Position numbers and translations under genes: made by a program
Notes under the pieces: generated by a model
Databases searched by the model: none
The model's input: only the letters and a program-made list of their open reading frames with translations
What the model was told of the DNA's origin: nothing
In this document: one piece after another, positions 44,978 to 57,282 of the stretch
How the letters are laid out: the number at the start of each line of letters is the position of its first letter
Numbering within the stretch: position 1 is the stretch's first letter
Origin: Neocallimastix lanati (nom. inval.)
Lineage: Eukaryota; Neocallimastigomycota; Neocallimastigomycetes; Neocallimastigales; Neocallimastigaceae
DNA length: 64,000 nucleotides
Reading direction: 5' to 3'
NCBI GenBank assembly: GCA_016946835.1
Contig: JACVTC010000152.1
Location: forward strand, 274,501-338,500

Positions 44978-45551
44978 ATTTTAATATTATAAATAATTAA
45001 GTATATTGAAATAGATTATTGAATTTCAACATACTTGAATTATATATAAAATTATGTTAATTGCTATTAAATATTTTCCTTTTTATATTTATTTTTAAAA
45101 TACTAACATCCATTTCCAATTTGTGGTTTAATATTAACATCAATTGTTGCTCTATCTAATAATTCATCTTTTATTTTAACTTCTTGAGGACCATATACTG
45201 AACATAAAACTGATGAATTTCCTATTACAATTTTATTAATATTGATAAAATTTTCATCATAATAAAAATAATAATAAGAAGAAAAATATAAATTATACAA
45301 GTAAAATTATATTCAATTAATTTGAAGTATATTAATTTAATTATTTATGAATTATCTGAAATTCAATTACGAATTTATTAATTTACGAATTTCAATTTCT
45401 TTTTTTTTAAAAAAAAATATATGTATATATAATAAATACCAAAAGAAAAACTAGCTGAACCATCAGCTCTATTCAATGAACTTAAAACTGATGAAATTGG
45501 TCTTATTTGAGAATTAGTTCTTTTATCTGAACGTAAAGTTTCATTAGCCAT
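43985..45551 (-). CDS. RRP46: Exosome subunit RRP46 (EXOSC5)
   Basis: Six exons: 45551-45440, 45221-45108, 44848-44727, 44535-44395, 44253-44164, 44086-43985; phases agree, 226 residues. It is an RNase PH-fold ring subunit of the RNA exosome, which processes and degrades RNA 3' to 5'; in eukaryotes the ring subunits are generally non-catalytic. Conserved words follow human EXOSC5: LNRADGSASFSFGNSSVLCS and VYGPQEVK near the N-terminus, then IASLHPRTSISITVQI, DDGS, NAVTLALIDAGIPL, a Met-Glu-Asn-Gly-Glu-Ile-Leu-Ile-Asp-Pro-Thr strand and a C-terminal helix ending KLQKEQKN. Length matches the family (about 235). Exon 4 begins with ATG only by chance of intron position. The start ATG at 45551 precedes a Ser-rich leader. 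Confidence 0.93.
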
Positions 45552-45595
45552 TTTATATATTTATATATTTTAAAAATAAATTTTTTATTTTTTTG

Positions 45596-45655
<60 letters not shown>

Positions 45656-46287
45656 TATGTATATTTTAATAAATTAAATTTTATTTTATATATAATTAAA
45701 AAATATCTTAAAAAAAATTTTTTTATATGTCAATCTATTGATCAAAAAATAATTTATTATATTTTATTATTCCATATATTTTATTATTTCAATATATTAA
45801 CCATTATTATTATTATTTTATGTCTATACATTCATTTTATATTTTAATTTTGTTGATTTAAAATAAATAAAAGATATATAATTATATATATTCCTTTTTG
45901 AAGCATATCATATTTAAAATAACTATTGAAATTTTCGATTTTTTTCAATTTTTATGTATATTTAAAAAAAAAAATTTACTTTATATTTTATATAATTAAT
46001 TGTTTTAAATTTTCTTTTTTTTTTTAAAAAAAAATATGGACTTTGGATTCTCATTGAAAATAATAAAAAACATTTATTATTAAAAAACAAATTTAATTCA
46101 AAATACATTATTTAATTAATAATAATAAAGTAATATTTGAAACTATCATATATATAATAGAATATTTATATTTATTTAATAGATAAATAAATAAACATTA
46201 AAATATCACTTAAAACACATACTTTCATCACGCTTAATGTTAAACTTTTATAATTACATTATATTTCAACAATTAAATTCACTGAAT

Positions 46288-46320
<33 letters not shown>
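45552..46320. other. AT-rich spacer
   Basis: Upstream DNA of RRP46 with an A run of about 44 (45596-45639) next to TA repeats and another TA tract at 46290-46319. No gene is seen. Confidence 0.6.
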
Positions 46321-46322
<2 letters not shown>

Positions 46323-46451
46323 GGTTTCAGAATTATATACCTTGAGAATAGTATTGATACTGATCTTAATTTATTACATAATCAAAATATTAGCAAATTT
46401 TTAAGAACTCGTTTTAAAGGTTCAAAATTTACTGTTGTTTCTTTAAAGTAA
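46321..46451 (+). pseudogene. Possible decayed ABC-transporter exon
   Basis: After a TA repeat ending in AG, the frame GFRIIYLENSIDTDLNLLHN then ISKFLRTRFKGSKFTVVSLK ends in TAA. It resembles the end of an ABCC nucleotide-binding domain (x-S-I-D-x-x-T-D … I-R-T-x-F-K-x-x-T-x-x-x-I-A-H-R-L), with the D-loop partly kept and the switch His lost. No neighbouring exon with Walker A or signature motif is seen. It is probably a gene fragment; the family call is tentative. Confidence 0.3.
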
Positions 46452-46756
46452 GGCATGCTTAATAATAGTAATAAAGTATTATTTAAAGCAAAATTCACGA
46501 ATAGGAATTCAACTATTGAGATATTTTTTCATGGTCTACTATTATTATTAATGTCTTTTTAATAATATCGAAAAGGAAAATATGATTTAATATTCCATCC
46601 ATTAAATTATCTTATTTATTTTAATTCAATTTTATAATAATATAGAAAAATTATATAAGAATTTAATTTTTTTTTTTTTTTTACATAGTTATAAATTTAT
46701 ATATGTATATTTATTTATTAATATATTTATTTAATTATTATTATTAGTATTATTGA

Positions 46757-46792
<36 letters not shown>

Positions 46793-47118
46793 AAATTTTC
46801 ATTATATATCTAGTTTAAATAAATAAAAATATTATTTATCTAAAAAGTACATATATATTAATAAAATATAAGAAATATTTTTTTTTTTTTACTTTTTACG
46901 TTTTTCAAAAAAGAAAAATTTATATAATAATAAGAGAAAATTGTAAAATAAAAAAAAAATATTATGTAATAATTGTAAAATGATAAAAAACTCCAAATTG
47001 TTTCTAGTAATAAATTAATATATATATATTCTTAAAATAAAATTAATATATATATTAAAATTAATTTAATATATTTAAAAGTATAAATTTGTAAATTTCT
47101 CTTATTTTATTTTACTTG
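46452..47118. other. AT-rich spacer
   Basis: Contains an (ATT)n tract near 46755-46790 and T runs. Nothing recognised. Confidence 0.6.
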
Positions 47119-47701
47119 TTATTTTTTATTTTCTTTTTTTTTTTTTTTTTTAAAAAAAAATAATTTATATTTATTTAAATTAAATTTATTTTGTTTTCTT
47201 TTCTTCTTCTCTAATTTCAGATATCTGTCGTTCTCTTTCTCTTTTTTCTTTTTCCAATGTACTTCTTCCTTTGTAGTTGTAGTGTTGTTGTAACCTCCCA
47301 TACTTCCATTATTATGACTTTTTTGTTCAGGCATAGCTTCTTCCCTGTTATTTTGAATAAATGATTTTGCTTTTTTAATTAACATTCTTATAATTTTGTA
47401 TAAAAATAAAATTACTCCTATTAAGACTCCGAAAATAATTAAAAAAATAAAAATTACAATCAAAAACAAATGAAGTCTTCGATACGTGAACTATTACTAT
47501 TTTCTCCAGAAAATCTTTTTTATAATCAGGTTTTTTGTCAGGTTTTTTATTTTCTTGTTTTTTTGGAAAAAAGAACGCTTGAGCTAAATGACTAAAACCA
47601 ATTTGCCAAACAACAAAAAATACTAATATAACATGAAATATTCTTTTAGATAAGGGTTTATCATTATTATAATTCTTTTTTAGACAGTCTCCACAATTCA
47701 T
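47119..47701 (-). CDS. Small Lys-rich membrane protein, junction unresolved
   Basis: Two overlapping open stretches appear to be parts of one gene of unknown family. The first (47701 to about 47500) begins MNCGDCLKKNYNN, then a hydrophobic segment RIFHVILVFFVVWQIGFSHL and a Lys/Pro-rich stretch. The second, in another frame (about 47470 to 47119), has a strong membrane helix LFLIVIFIFLIIFGVLIGVI, then basic sequence, AMPEQKSHNNGSMGGYNN, and a highly charged Lys/Glu-rich tail. The second frame has no ATG before its helix. A very short intron (for example GT at about 47456 to AG at about 47426, 31 bases) would join them, but that is below normal intron size; a frameshift is the alternative. A two-span membrane protein with a cytosolic basic tail is the likely product. 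Confidence 0.5.
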
Positions 47702-48520
47702 TTATTTATTTATAATTAATCTAAAAATTTATTACTCAGTTTGTTATTATATTATATTATATTTATGTTTTTTTTAGTTTTATTTTTACTTTTTTTTTTT
47801 TTTTATTTTTAACAGTTTTTATAATTTTTTTGTTTTTTTTTTTTTTTTGTGTGTGTGCTTTTTTTTTTTTTTTAATAATTTTATTTATAAATATATATTT
47901 TTTTGAATATATTTTAATAATATATTTTCATATTTAATAATATGATATTAGTAAAAATGATATATACTCTATAATTTAAAAGTTTAAAATAATACTTTGA
48001 TTTTTCATTATAACAATTAATAACTTTCAATTCTTTATATATTATTTTTTAATTTCTTATTTTTAATAATAAAAAAAATTATTATGATTATTATTATTAA
48101 AATAATACAACGTTACAATAACAATTATTTATTTATCTATTTATTTATTTATTATTTTAATACTTCAATGAAATTAATTATTCATTTATGGATAAATTAA
48201 TTATAATACATGGATTATATATATATATATTAATAAATTAGATCAATAAATTTAAAATTTTTATAGAGGAAAAAATATATATAAATAAAATTAATATTAA
48301 CATAAATTTAAATATTAAAAATAATTACACTATTGAAGATGAATTTCATTATTAAAATGTTCAAAAAAAGAAAGTATCCTTTTTGTTTTAAATTAATAAG
48401 AGAATTTTTAAAAAATCATACTTTCCCTTAAATTTTTAAAGAAGAAACTTCTAATGAATTAGAGAAAACATCGATGATTCTATAAGATCTTCCCCACAAA
48501 AAAATTTATATGTTATCTTA

Positions 48521-48521
<1 letters not shown>
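47702..48521. other. AT-rich spacer
   Basis: T runs separated by GTGTGTG near 47848-47856, short AT repeats and no exon-like island. Confidence 0.55.
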
Positions 48522-48551
<30 letters not shown>

Positions 48552-48965
48552 CTAGGAAGAGAATACACTTCCATTATTTTGATTTATTAATTTCTTTATT
48601 AATATTATAAAATCAACCAAGACACCATAGCCCATAGCATGCCACTATTAATTAAAGATTGAATACTCCTGGTACAAATTTTATTGGAACCAAGAAAAAG
48701 AGCATAATAAATGACTTTACTGAAAATACAAAATTGTAAAATATGTTTTTTTTTTTTAGAAGTTAAATAAACCTTGTTGTTCATTAGAAAATTGAAAAAT
48801 TAGAGTAAAGACTTCCTAAATTTAGATTAGATATAACTGGTTGAAGTGATAAATAATCATCGAATGGAGAAAAGTATAACATGAAACTTTACGAACAGAG
48901 TACAGCTCTAAATTCTATAACAATAATATTAATGATAAACATTTCAGTTGAAAAGTTTAAAAATT
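48522..48965 (-). pseudogene. Decayed LINE 3' fragment with poly-A tail
   Basis: Minus strand. Positions about 48790 to 48600 keep SKVIYYALFLGSNKIC and RSIQSLINSGMLWAMVSW, homologous to the relic at 7.9 kb and to the post-reverse-transcriptase region of fungal LINEs. Upstream (48965 to 48800) weaker coding-like texture continues with frame breaks. Only about 70 bases after that block the strand ends in TCTTCCTAGTCA followed by an A tract (plus-strand T run 48523-48549), so an internal part of the element is missing. The 3' end matches that of the two SINE-like elements near 2.16 and 4.98 kb. Confidence 0.55.
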
Positions 48966-49068
48966 AAAAATAAATAAAAATTTCATAAATTTTATTAAAT
49001 TTAAATTAGATCTAAAATAAAAATAAAAATATGTAAATATAAATTTAAAACTAGAATTTAAAAATAAA

Positions 49069-49099
<31 letters not shown>

Positions 49100-49972
49100 T
49101 AAAAATAAAAATAAAAATAAAAATAAAATATATATTTTTTAAAACATCTAAAATTAGTTGAAAAGTTGAAATATTAGTTATATTAGCAATCAGTTGTTTT
49201 TGTATATACCTATTTATATTATGTCTTTATAAAGACATAAAATTTGAATGTGATGATAATTCCGTACAAAATAATTTAAAAACTATCAAGATATTTACTA
49301 TTCAAATAACATTAGTAAGGGAGTCCATAAACCTCACAAAATATGAAATCGGGAAAGAAGACTCTCTCAATCGAATTTTTTTTTTTTTTTACAACAGCAA
49401 TTATTGCGAACTTTAACTTTATTTATGAGTCTTTTAATTAGTCGTTCCTATGATAAAACTATATTTTTTTTTAAATAAAAAAAAAAAAAAATAAAATAAA
49501 AATAAAGAAGCACAATATAAAATATTAAAGTTTATAAATAATTATAAAAAAAAGATTTATTTAATATATTATAACACAATAACTAAAAAAAATATATATA
49601 TATATATATATAAATTTTTTTTTAATTAATAAATAATAATAATAAATATATATAGATAAAAATATCAATAAAATTAGAAAATAAAAAAGCAAACTATAAA
49701 AGTCTAAAACACATATTAAATTACGAATATATAAATATATATACATATTCAAATATCAAATTATATATATATGAATTACTTTTTGTCTTTTTTTTTTTCT
49801 TTTTTTTTTTTTTTTGTTTCTGAATTAATAATAACAATAATAATAATAATAAAAAACTTTAATTGTTTTTATGTAGTATTTAATATTTTTATTTGCCTTT
49901 TAATAATTATTATTCTTATTACATTTTTTTTTTTTAATTTAATAATATTGATTTCACCTAGCATCTCACATT

Positions 49973-50009
<37 letters not shown>

Positions 50010-50073
50010 GTTTTATTATTAATAATTAATACTAAATTTTTTTTTTATTATTATTTTTTTATTAACAATTTAT
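48966..50073. other. AT-rich spacer
   Basis: Holds AAAAAT repeats (49065-49130), an island of more mixed sequence at about 49310-49460 in which I see no coherent frame, A and T runs and (AAT)n near 49830. Downstream side of the SOD gene. Confidence 0.5.
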
Positions 50074-50959
50074 TTATTGAAGATTCTTATTAGCAAAGTC
50101 CCAGTTAACTAATTTCCAAAAAGCATCTTGAACATACTTTCCTCTATCATTTCTGTAATCAATATAATAGGCGTGCTCCCAAACATCACAAGTTAAAATT
50201 GGTTTTAAGTCCGGAGTAGTTAATGGATTATCAGCGTTTGAAGTTGACATAATTTCTAACTTACCAGTTTTGGTGTTTTGAACAAGCCAAGCCCAACCAG
50301 AACCAAAACGTCCGGTAGAAGCTATTATAATTATATTAAATGAGTTCAAAATTAAATTAAAATAATTATTAATATTAAAATATATATTTATTTTTTTTTT
50401 TTCCATTTCATTAATAATTGAATATAAATACAAATAAAATAAATATTTATTATATTATATTTTATATGAATATTAAATTTTGCTTATACCTTTAGAGAAT
50501 TGGTCTTTGAAAGATTCATAAGAACCAAAATTTTTTATTAATTCTTCTGAAATTTTACCAGTTGGTAATGGGTTTCCTTCACTCTTTGGTGGGGTAAGAG
50601 ATTCCCAGTAAAAGTCATGATTATAAACTTGAGCAGCATTGTTGAAAAGACCAGCACTAACAGATTTGTTTTGAATAATTTCAATCAAAGACTTATTAGC
50701 GAAATCACTATTTTCTTTAAGAGATAATAAATTATTTAAGTTATTAACGTAACTTTGATGATGCTTTCCATAATGCTAAAATTTTATTTAAATAAATATT
50801 TTTATAAAAAATAAATAAAAAATATTTAAAATGTATATTCCATTAATTACAGTTTTCTCATTAACTTACATAACGAAGAGTTTCCTCTGAAATAAATGGA
50901 GCGAGCGCGTTTAAAGAGTATGGAAGTGGCTTTAATACATGTTTAGTAATCTGAGACAT
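50074..50959 (-). CDS. Iron-type superoxide dismutase
   Basis: Exons 50959-50870, 50775-50490 and 50321-50074, in phase, 207 residues. It converts superoxide to oxygen and hydrogen peroxide. The Fe/Mn-SOD ligands are all present: H31 ([10 protein letters not shown]), H83 (NHDFYW), D171 and H175 ([12 protein letters not shown]). The NNAAQ motif puts the second-sphere Gln at position 79, the N-terminal-domain position characteristic of Fe-SODs, whereas Mn-SODs have Gly there and Gln in the C-terminal domain. The N-terminus starts almost at the mature bacterial FeSOD start ([16 protein letters not shown]), so no targeting peptide is evident and a cytosolic location is likely. Sequence resembles bacterial-type Fe-SOD rather than the mitochondrial Mn enzyme of other fungi, which suggests horizontal acquisition, although two introns are now present. 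Confidence 0.93.
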
Positions 50960-53136
50960 ATTCTTTATTTAATTTTTATTATTTTTTAAATATAATTATA
51001 TCGAAATAAAGAAATAAATATAATAAGAATTAATGTTTTTATTATTTAAATAATGACTTTCAATTTTTGAAATTCTAGTTACAAAATAGCATTATATAAA
51101 AATATTCATTTCACGTATATTTGTATATATCACTTCAACTTTATATTTTCATAACTCATTATTTTTACTTACCACTATTAATTAATTTTTGAGTATATTA
51201 AAAAGGTAAAATAAAAAAGAGATATTTTATTGATTTTTACTTTTTTTTTAAAGGTACTTTAATATATTTATATATTTATATAAATTTTTAATAATTAAAA
51301 ATTTAATTGGTAAAAATAAATTTTAATATACCTTAAAAAAATAAAGTTTAATTATATCAAATAAATATGAATTTAATAAATTTCTATTAAAAATTTATAC
51401 ATTGTACATTTAAACCAGATTTATTTAATTATAAGAGTATTCTATAAAATATAGTTTAAAATTTTATGAAATAAACTAACAATTAAATTAATTGAAATTC
51501 TATATAATATTAGAAGAGACTTATAATTTACTTTTAACATATATTAGTATATTAAAAATTTTGATCTATATTATTTTAATTAACCAAAATAAAAAAAAAA
51601 AAAAACTTAATAATAAAGCCATCTACAGAAACAATCTATTTTTTTTTTTATTTGAAAAAAAAAAAAAAAAAAATTATTCATGCTTTTAATATAAATATTA
51701 GGAAAAAATTCCGTCAATTCTTCTTATTTATAATTATAATATGTATTAAAGACAATATATAAAATAATGTATTAAGTGTTCTATATAAAAAGTTTAATTT
51801 TTAAAATAGGTAATATTAACTTTAAATAACCATTAAAATAAATTGTCAATATTGAATAATATTGTTAAATTTTCAATAATTATTCATTTATATATACATT
51901 ATAAATTAACTAATTATAATATTATTGTTCTATTTAATTCTCTATAAATAATAATATTATTATAATTATAATTATTTATAATTATTTATATTAATAATTG
52001 AATTTTAAATATATTAGAATTTTAATACATTAATATCAAATGCAACTTTTATATTTAAAATATTTAGTAATTCTTTATTTATTTTTCTTTTCAATAAATG
52101 GAAATATTGACAAAACAAAACTTTATAATTTATTTATTTATTTATTTTTATTTATTTATTTGTCATAACTAAAACTAATAAAGCATAATAAAGCATGTAT
52201 TTAAATTTTATTAATTTGACTATATATTTAAAAATTTTAATTAAAGTATCCCCACCAATAAATTTCAAAGCTATAAAAAAAAATGTATATAGCAAAGAAT
52301 TTACAATTATCAATAAATAAATGTATTAACATTTCTATATGGGTAAATTATTATTAATTTAATATTTAAGTATAATTAATAACATTTTATTAATAAATAA
52401 CAAAATGAACTTTTTCAAAGTAAAATTTTATAAATTCTTTTATTTATTTTTAATAATAATAATAATAAAGATTATGAAGTGATTCATTCCAGAAAGTTGC
52501 ATTTATGAAAATGTGGCTTTTTCAATAATTTATAAATAAATTAATAAATAAATAATTTGAATAAATAATGTCAAATTAGGGTTAAAGATTTTTTTATTTT
52601 TATCATACTTTTCCAATTTTTTTTATTTTAGAAAATCAGTATTTTTGGTTTATAATTTTAATTAATACTTATATTTTGTTATATTTTTATTATTATTTCA
52701 AATATTTTATAGTTCATTACAAATAAATAGGATATATAATACTAATATATAGTTTATGATACAAATAGTTTATTTTTAATTTTTCTTCTTTAAGTGAAGA
52801 GTTTATTTTAAAAAAATTTTTTTTTTCTATAAGCGTCTTTTATATAATTAATATTAAGAAATATATTTAATGTATTGATATATGTTTGATCCATAAAATG
52901 TATTTTACATGAATAATTATCATTAAAGTTTAGTAAATATACAAAACATTTAAAAATAAAATGTTTTTGAAATTTTCATTATATATATTTCAAAAAAATA
53001 TAATATTCTTGAAATCTATAAAAAGTGTTTTAAATGAATTAAAAAAAAAAAATTAAATATTAAAATAATTTATATATCTTTAAAGTATATAAAAGTATTC
53101 TTTAAATATTCCAAAAATAAAAACATAATATTCTTT
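50960..53136. other. 2.2-kb AT desert upstream of SOD
   Basis: No exon-like island, RNA gene or element recognised. A-rich near 51590-51605 and 51654-51673; otherwise mixed A/T text with stops in every frame. Confidence 0.55.
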
Positions 53137-53412
53137 AAAAATAAAATAATCTTTAAAAATAAAATAATCTTTAAAAATAAAATAATCTTTAAAAATAAAA
53201 TAATCTTTAAAAATAAAATAATCTTTAAAAATAAAATAATCTTTAAAAATAAAATAATCTTTAAAAATAAAATAATCTTTAAAAATAAAATAATCTTTAA
53301 AAATAAAATAATCTTTAAAAATAAAATAATCTTTAAAAATAAAATAATCTTTAAAAATAAAATAATCTTTAAAAATAAAATAATCTTTAAAAATAAAATA
53401 ATCTTTAAAAAT
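53137..53412. repeat. 18-bp minisatellite
   Basis: About 15 near-perfect tandem copies of an 18-base unit (ATAATCTTTAAAAATAAA). Because 18 is divisible by three, one plus frame stays open through the whole array (Ile-Ile-Phe-Lys-Asn-Lys repeats), but there is no ATG or splice site to support translation. Confidence 0.95.
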
Positions 53413-53883
53413 TTTTAAATAAAAGTTTAAAAAAAAAAAAAAAAAAAAAAACTTTTATTATTAATTTTACAGTATTCATAAAATTTATGATATAGATATA
53501 AAAGTTTTTAATAAAAATATAAAATGAAAAATAATAATAAAATATTTATCTGGAAATATTTAATGATATAGATATATTTTTTAATATTTTTTTTTTTTTT
53601 TTAAATTAAATTTTATTATAGATTTTTAATTTTAAAGAATTTATAATTTTAACTATTAATAATAATTTTGTACCACAAAATTTTAATAATATTTTTCATT
53701 TAATTATTACTTTGTAATTTATTACATATCAGTATTTATATTATTTAAGTTTATTGAACATTTAAACCATTAAACCATATTTCAACAATATTCGTTCTAG
53801 GTCTTCCAATATCAATTAATTTAGATTCCATTGTTTAGTATTTTTCAATTAAGTATATTGATTTCATCAGCTCTTCCTAATAC

Positions 53884-53915
<32 letters not shown>

Positions 53916-54479
53916 CTTCCACTTTTCCCATAGTAATGAGATAAATTCTTTTTTTTTTTTTTTATGTATATATTATTTTATAAAAGGAAGTTTTTTTTTT
54001 TACAAATAAATTATTTAAATTATTATTGAAAGATTCCGAGGTATTATTTGTTATATGTTCTATATTGCTATAATAATTCCAGTTTTTATAATTTTTTTTT
54101 AAAATATTATAAAAATTTCAAAAATTAGTCATTATTATTATTATTAAGTGATGTAAAACCCAATATATATAAGAATACAAGAGGTATTTTCATAAAATGA
54201 GATGGTATAATATCACCCTTAAAGAAAAAGGTTTCCATCATATAAATGATATTTATAAACCATATATTAAAAGATATGCCTTAGGTACATACAATATTAA
54301 TAATATATTAATATTAAATACTTTGCTTTAGAGAAAACTTTTAGATTACAAATATATATAATATATTATTTTAACAATATTAAATGGAATTAAAGAATTT
54401 AAAAATTATTTTATTCAAGAAAAACAAAAAGATAATTTAGAATAGAAATAACTTATAGTTTAATAATATCATGAAATAT
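53413..54479. other. AT-rich spacer with coding-like scraps
   Basis: T runs at 53888-53910 and 53950-53963. A minus-strand scrap near 53830-53760 reads MESKLIDIGRPRTNIVEIWF before a stop, and a plus-strand scrap near 54200-54280 reads RWYNITLKEKGFHHINDIYK. Both look like decayed element sequence but I cannot assign them. Confidence 0.4.
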
Positions 54480-56345
54480 GGAAAGATAAGAAAAGGCAAA
54501 TAAAAAGATTAAGAAGTGTATTTAAACCATGAGATCTTGTTATAATTAGAAATTTTAATTGAAGAAAATTGGATTATTTATGCAATCCGAAATAAAATTA
54601 TTAGGACCATAAAGTATCTGATAAAGGAATGAGCCCTTTGAATGATAAAATTAAAGCAATCAAAGATTGATTACCTCCAAACAATATTAATGAATTAAAA
54701 TCATTTTTAGGATTTATAGGATATAGAAATTTTATTAACGAATACCCCAGGACATTTGCACCTTTGTGTAAATTATTAAGAAAAAGACAAAAACTTATAT
54801 GGACTAATAATTAAGAAGAAAGCTTCAAACTTCTTAAAGAAAAACTAATTAATACTCCTATTCATAAATTTCTTCGTTTTGAAAAAGAATTCATTATTCC
54901 AACGGATGCTTCTTATGACGGTGTAGAGAGATTTCTACATAAGCAGAAGTTTAACAAAAATTGAAAAGAATTATGGGATCACTGATTTAAAAGGTGCTGC
55001 TTTAATCTATTGCAGAAATAAGTTTAAGTCTTATATTATGGGAAACCTTATCCCAACATCTATTTATTCCGATGATAGACCCTAAAGAATAAAGAACTTC
55101 AAAATATAAGACATATGTGATAGTTCTATATTCATAAATACACTAAACATCAACCTTCGTTATGAAACCGGAAAGAATAATGTTGTTCATAATGCCCTAT
55201 CAAGAATGAAAAGATAAAAAGAAAAAAGTTATCTTAACTACCAGAGTAATACAAGAAAAAGATGAGAATCTATTATATAAAGTAATTAAAGAAATTATTG
55301 AATAAATGTTTACCACGATTGACAGTATTGATTACCATATTGACGGTGATAGTTACAGGAATCTTATTACAGATGCTAAAGATAAACTTAAACTTATTTT
55401 TGAAGCTCATGAAGGATACGATAAGACTTACTAAAGATTTTGAAAAAACTATTATTGGAACGATATTGGTTAATGATACTAAAATAATCTTTAATAAATA
55501 TGAAAAATACCAGTTGAATAGACTTCAACAATACACAGAGCCAATTGAAGATATTTCTACTCCAATTGAAGGACCTTTTACTCATCTGGGTTTTGACATT
55601 ATTGGACCTCTCGAACAAATGAAAAAATAGAAATCAATATATAATAGTTGCACTTGACTATTTCACCAAGTGAGTAGAAGCTGACCAAGACATGGAATAT
55701 CTCAATTAATAACGACCAATAATGGTACTCAATTCTCCTAGGATATGACTAAAATCTTCTTGAATTTATATGGTGTTTATGTAAAATTCGTTACCATTTA
55801 TTATCCTGAAATCAATGGACTAGCAGAGAATTCCAACAAGGAGATTAGAAACCTGTTAAGATTGTTGGGAGAAATATAAAGAGATTGGGATGAAGTTCTA
55901 CCATCCGCTTTATGGGCCTTAAAAACCACAAAGAATTCCTTTACTAATCGTTCTAGTTTTGAATTAATATATCCAAGAAAAGATCAACAACCATTTGGCA
56001 TCGCTGCTAGACTTACTAAAGAAATAAATAAATCTCATGATGAAATATCCCTTGAAAAATTCATTTCACGCTACCTAAAACAGTAGAAGTTGCTGAAAAT
56101 ATTAAAAATGCATCCAAATACTGGGCTACTAGAAAAGAAAAAAAGAACAGTATGAACCATGCAAAAGGAATTAAACATGTTGATTTAGTATTAGTATGGA
56201 ATTTTACCCAAACAAAACTGGAACCTTAACTTTGTGGACCGTTAAAGGTAATCAAGAAACAATTCAATATGGTCATCTTAGCTGACCCTGTTACTGACGT
56301 TCAAAAGAACAGAAATGTTCACTTGACGAATATACTCAAGTTTAA
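54480..56345 (+). pseudogene. Decayed Ty3/gypsy pol (RT, RNase H, integrase)
   Basis: Plus strand, several frames. About 54490-54565 has RSVFKP-stop-DLVIIRNF, resembling a segment after integrase, possibly from another copy. About 54590-54960 is the reverse-transcriptase thumb (KLLG…VSDKGMSPLNDKIKAIKD, ELKSFLGFIGY) and the RNase H start PTDASYDG. RNase H ends near 55200 (INLRYETGKNNVVHNALSR). The integrase runs about 55300-56345 with THLGFDIIGPLEQMKK, NNGTQF, YYPEINGLAEN and SALWALKTTKNSF, and ends GPLKVIKKQF…VHLTNILKFN. The second catalytic Asp of the DDE triad reads Asn (TTNNGTQF). More than ten stops or frame changes show it is inactive. The catalytic YxDD core of RT and LTRs are not seen. 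Confidence 0.8.
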
Positions 56346-57238
56346 CTAGGACTCATGCTTCACTGTAGCTCGAGTCTTAGTGGGGACATCTTGCTTTAAA
56401 GAATTAACAAATAATTTAAACTAAACTTTCCTCTATTCTCCATTCCTCACAAACTCTAAAGTATTTATTAATAAATGAATTTTACTTTTATTCTTCTAAA
56501 AGTTACTAAAAGTTTCTATATTACGAATAATTTATATAAATTATTTATATGAAATTTTTTAAAAAAATTCTAAATAATTAGTTACAAATGTATTATAATT
56601 AATTTTTCACATATAAATAAATAAATAAAAATTGAACTTTTTTTTATTAATTCACAACAATGATAAAAACTTAATTATATTAGTAATTATATTTAAATGT
56701 ATAAATTTAATATGAATTATATAAAAGTTTTATTAACTGTTAACTAAGAAAATATAATTTATTCTTAACAAAATAATTATAGATTCTTACACAATATGTA
56801 ATAGTTTTTAATTAATTCACTTTTCACTAGAAAAATTCAATATAAAAAATATATGAAACTTTTTGTGAAATAGAATTATTTTAAGGATTGGATCATAAAT
56901 ATATTAATTTTAAACAATTAACCTTTTTAAGAAAAAGTGAAAAACACAAACATGCCTTAATTTCATAACTCGTAGTACTATTGATTTCTAACCAGTTTTA
57001 TTGGGAAGCTCTTAACATTAGCTTCATTATTATCCACTTATGAGCTAGCTCAGGATACTGTAAGAAAAAATACTACTATAAAGAAATTTTTTTAATAAAT
57101 TATGTAAAATTCCTAAAAATAATTTTATGAAAAACTAAAAATTATATTACTAATAATTATAATTTGATAATATTAACAAGATTTAATAATTAATAATTAA
57201 AAAGCTATATTAATAATTAAAAAAATTTCAATAAATAT

Positions 57239-57282
<44 letters not shown>

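Noticed and set aside
53760-53935. Minus-strand peptide MESKLIDIGRPRTNIVEIWF as a small gene
   Set aside because: Only about 26 codons before a stop, no splice partner, and surrounding frames are broken; probably element debris.
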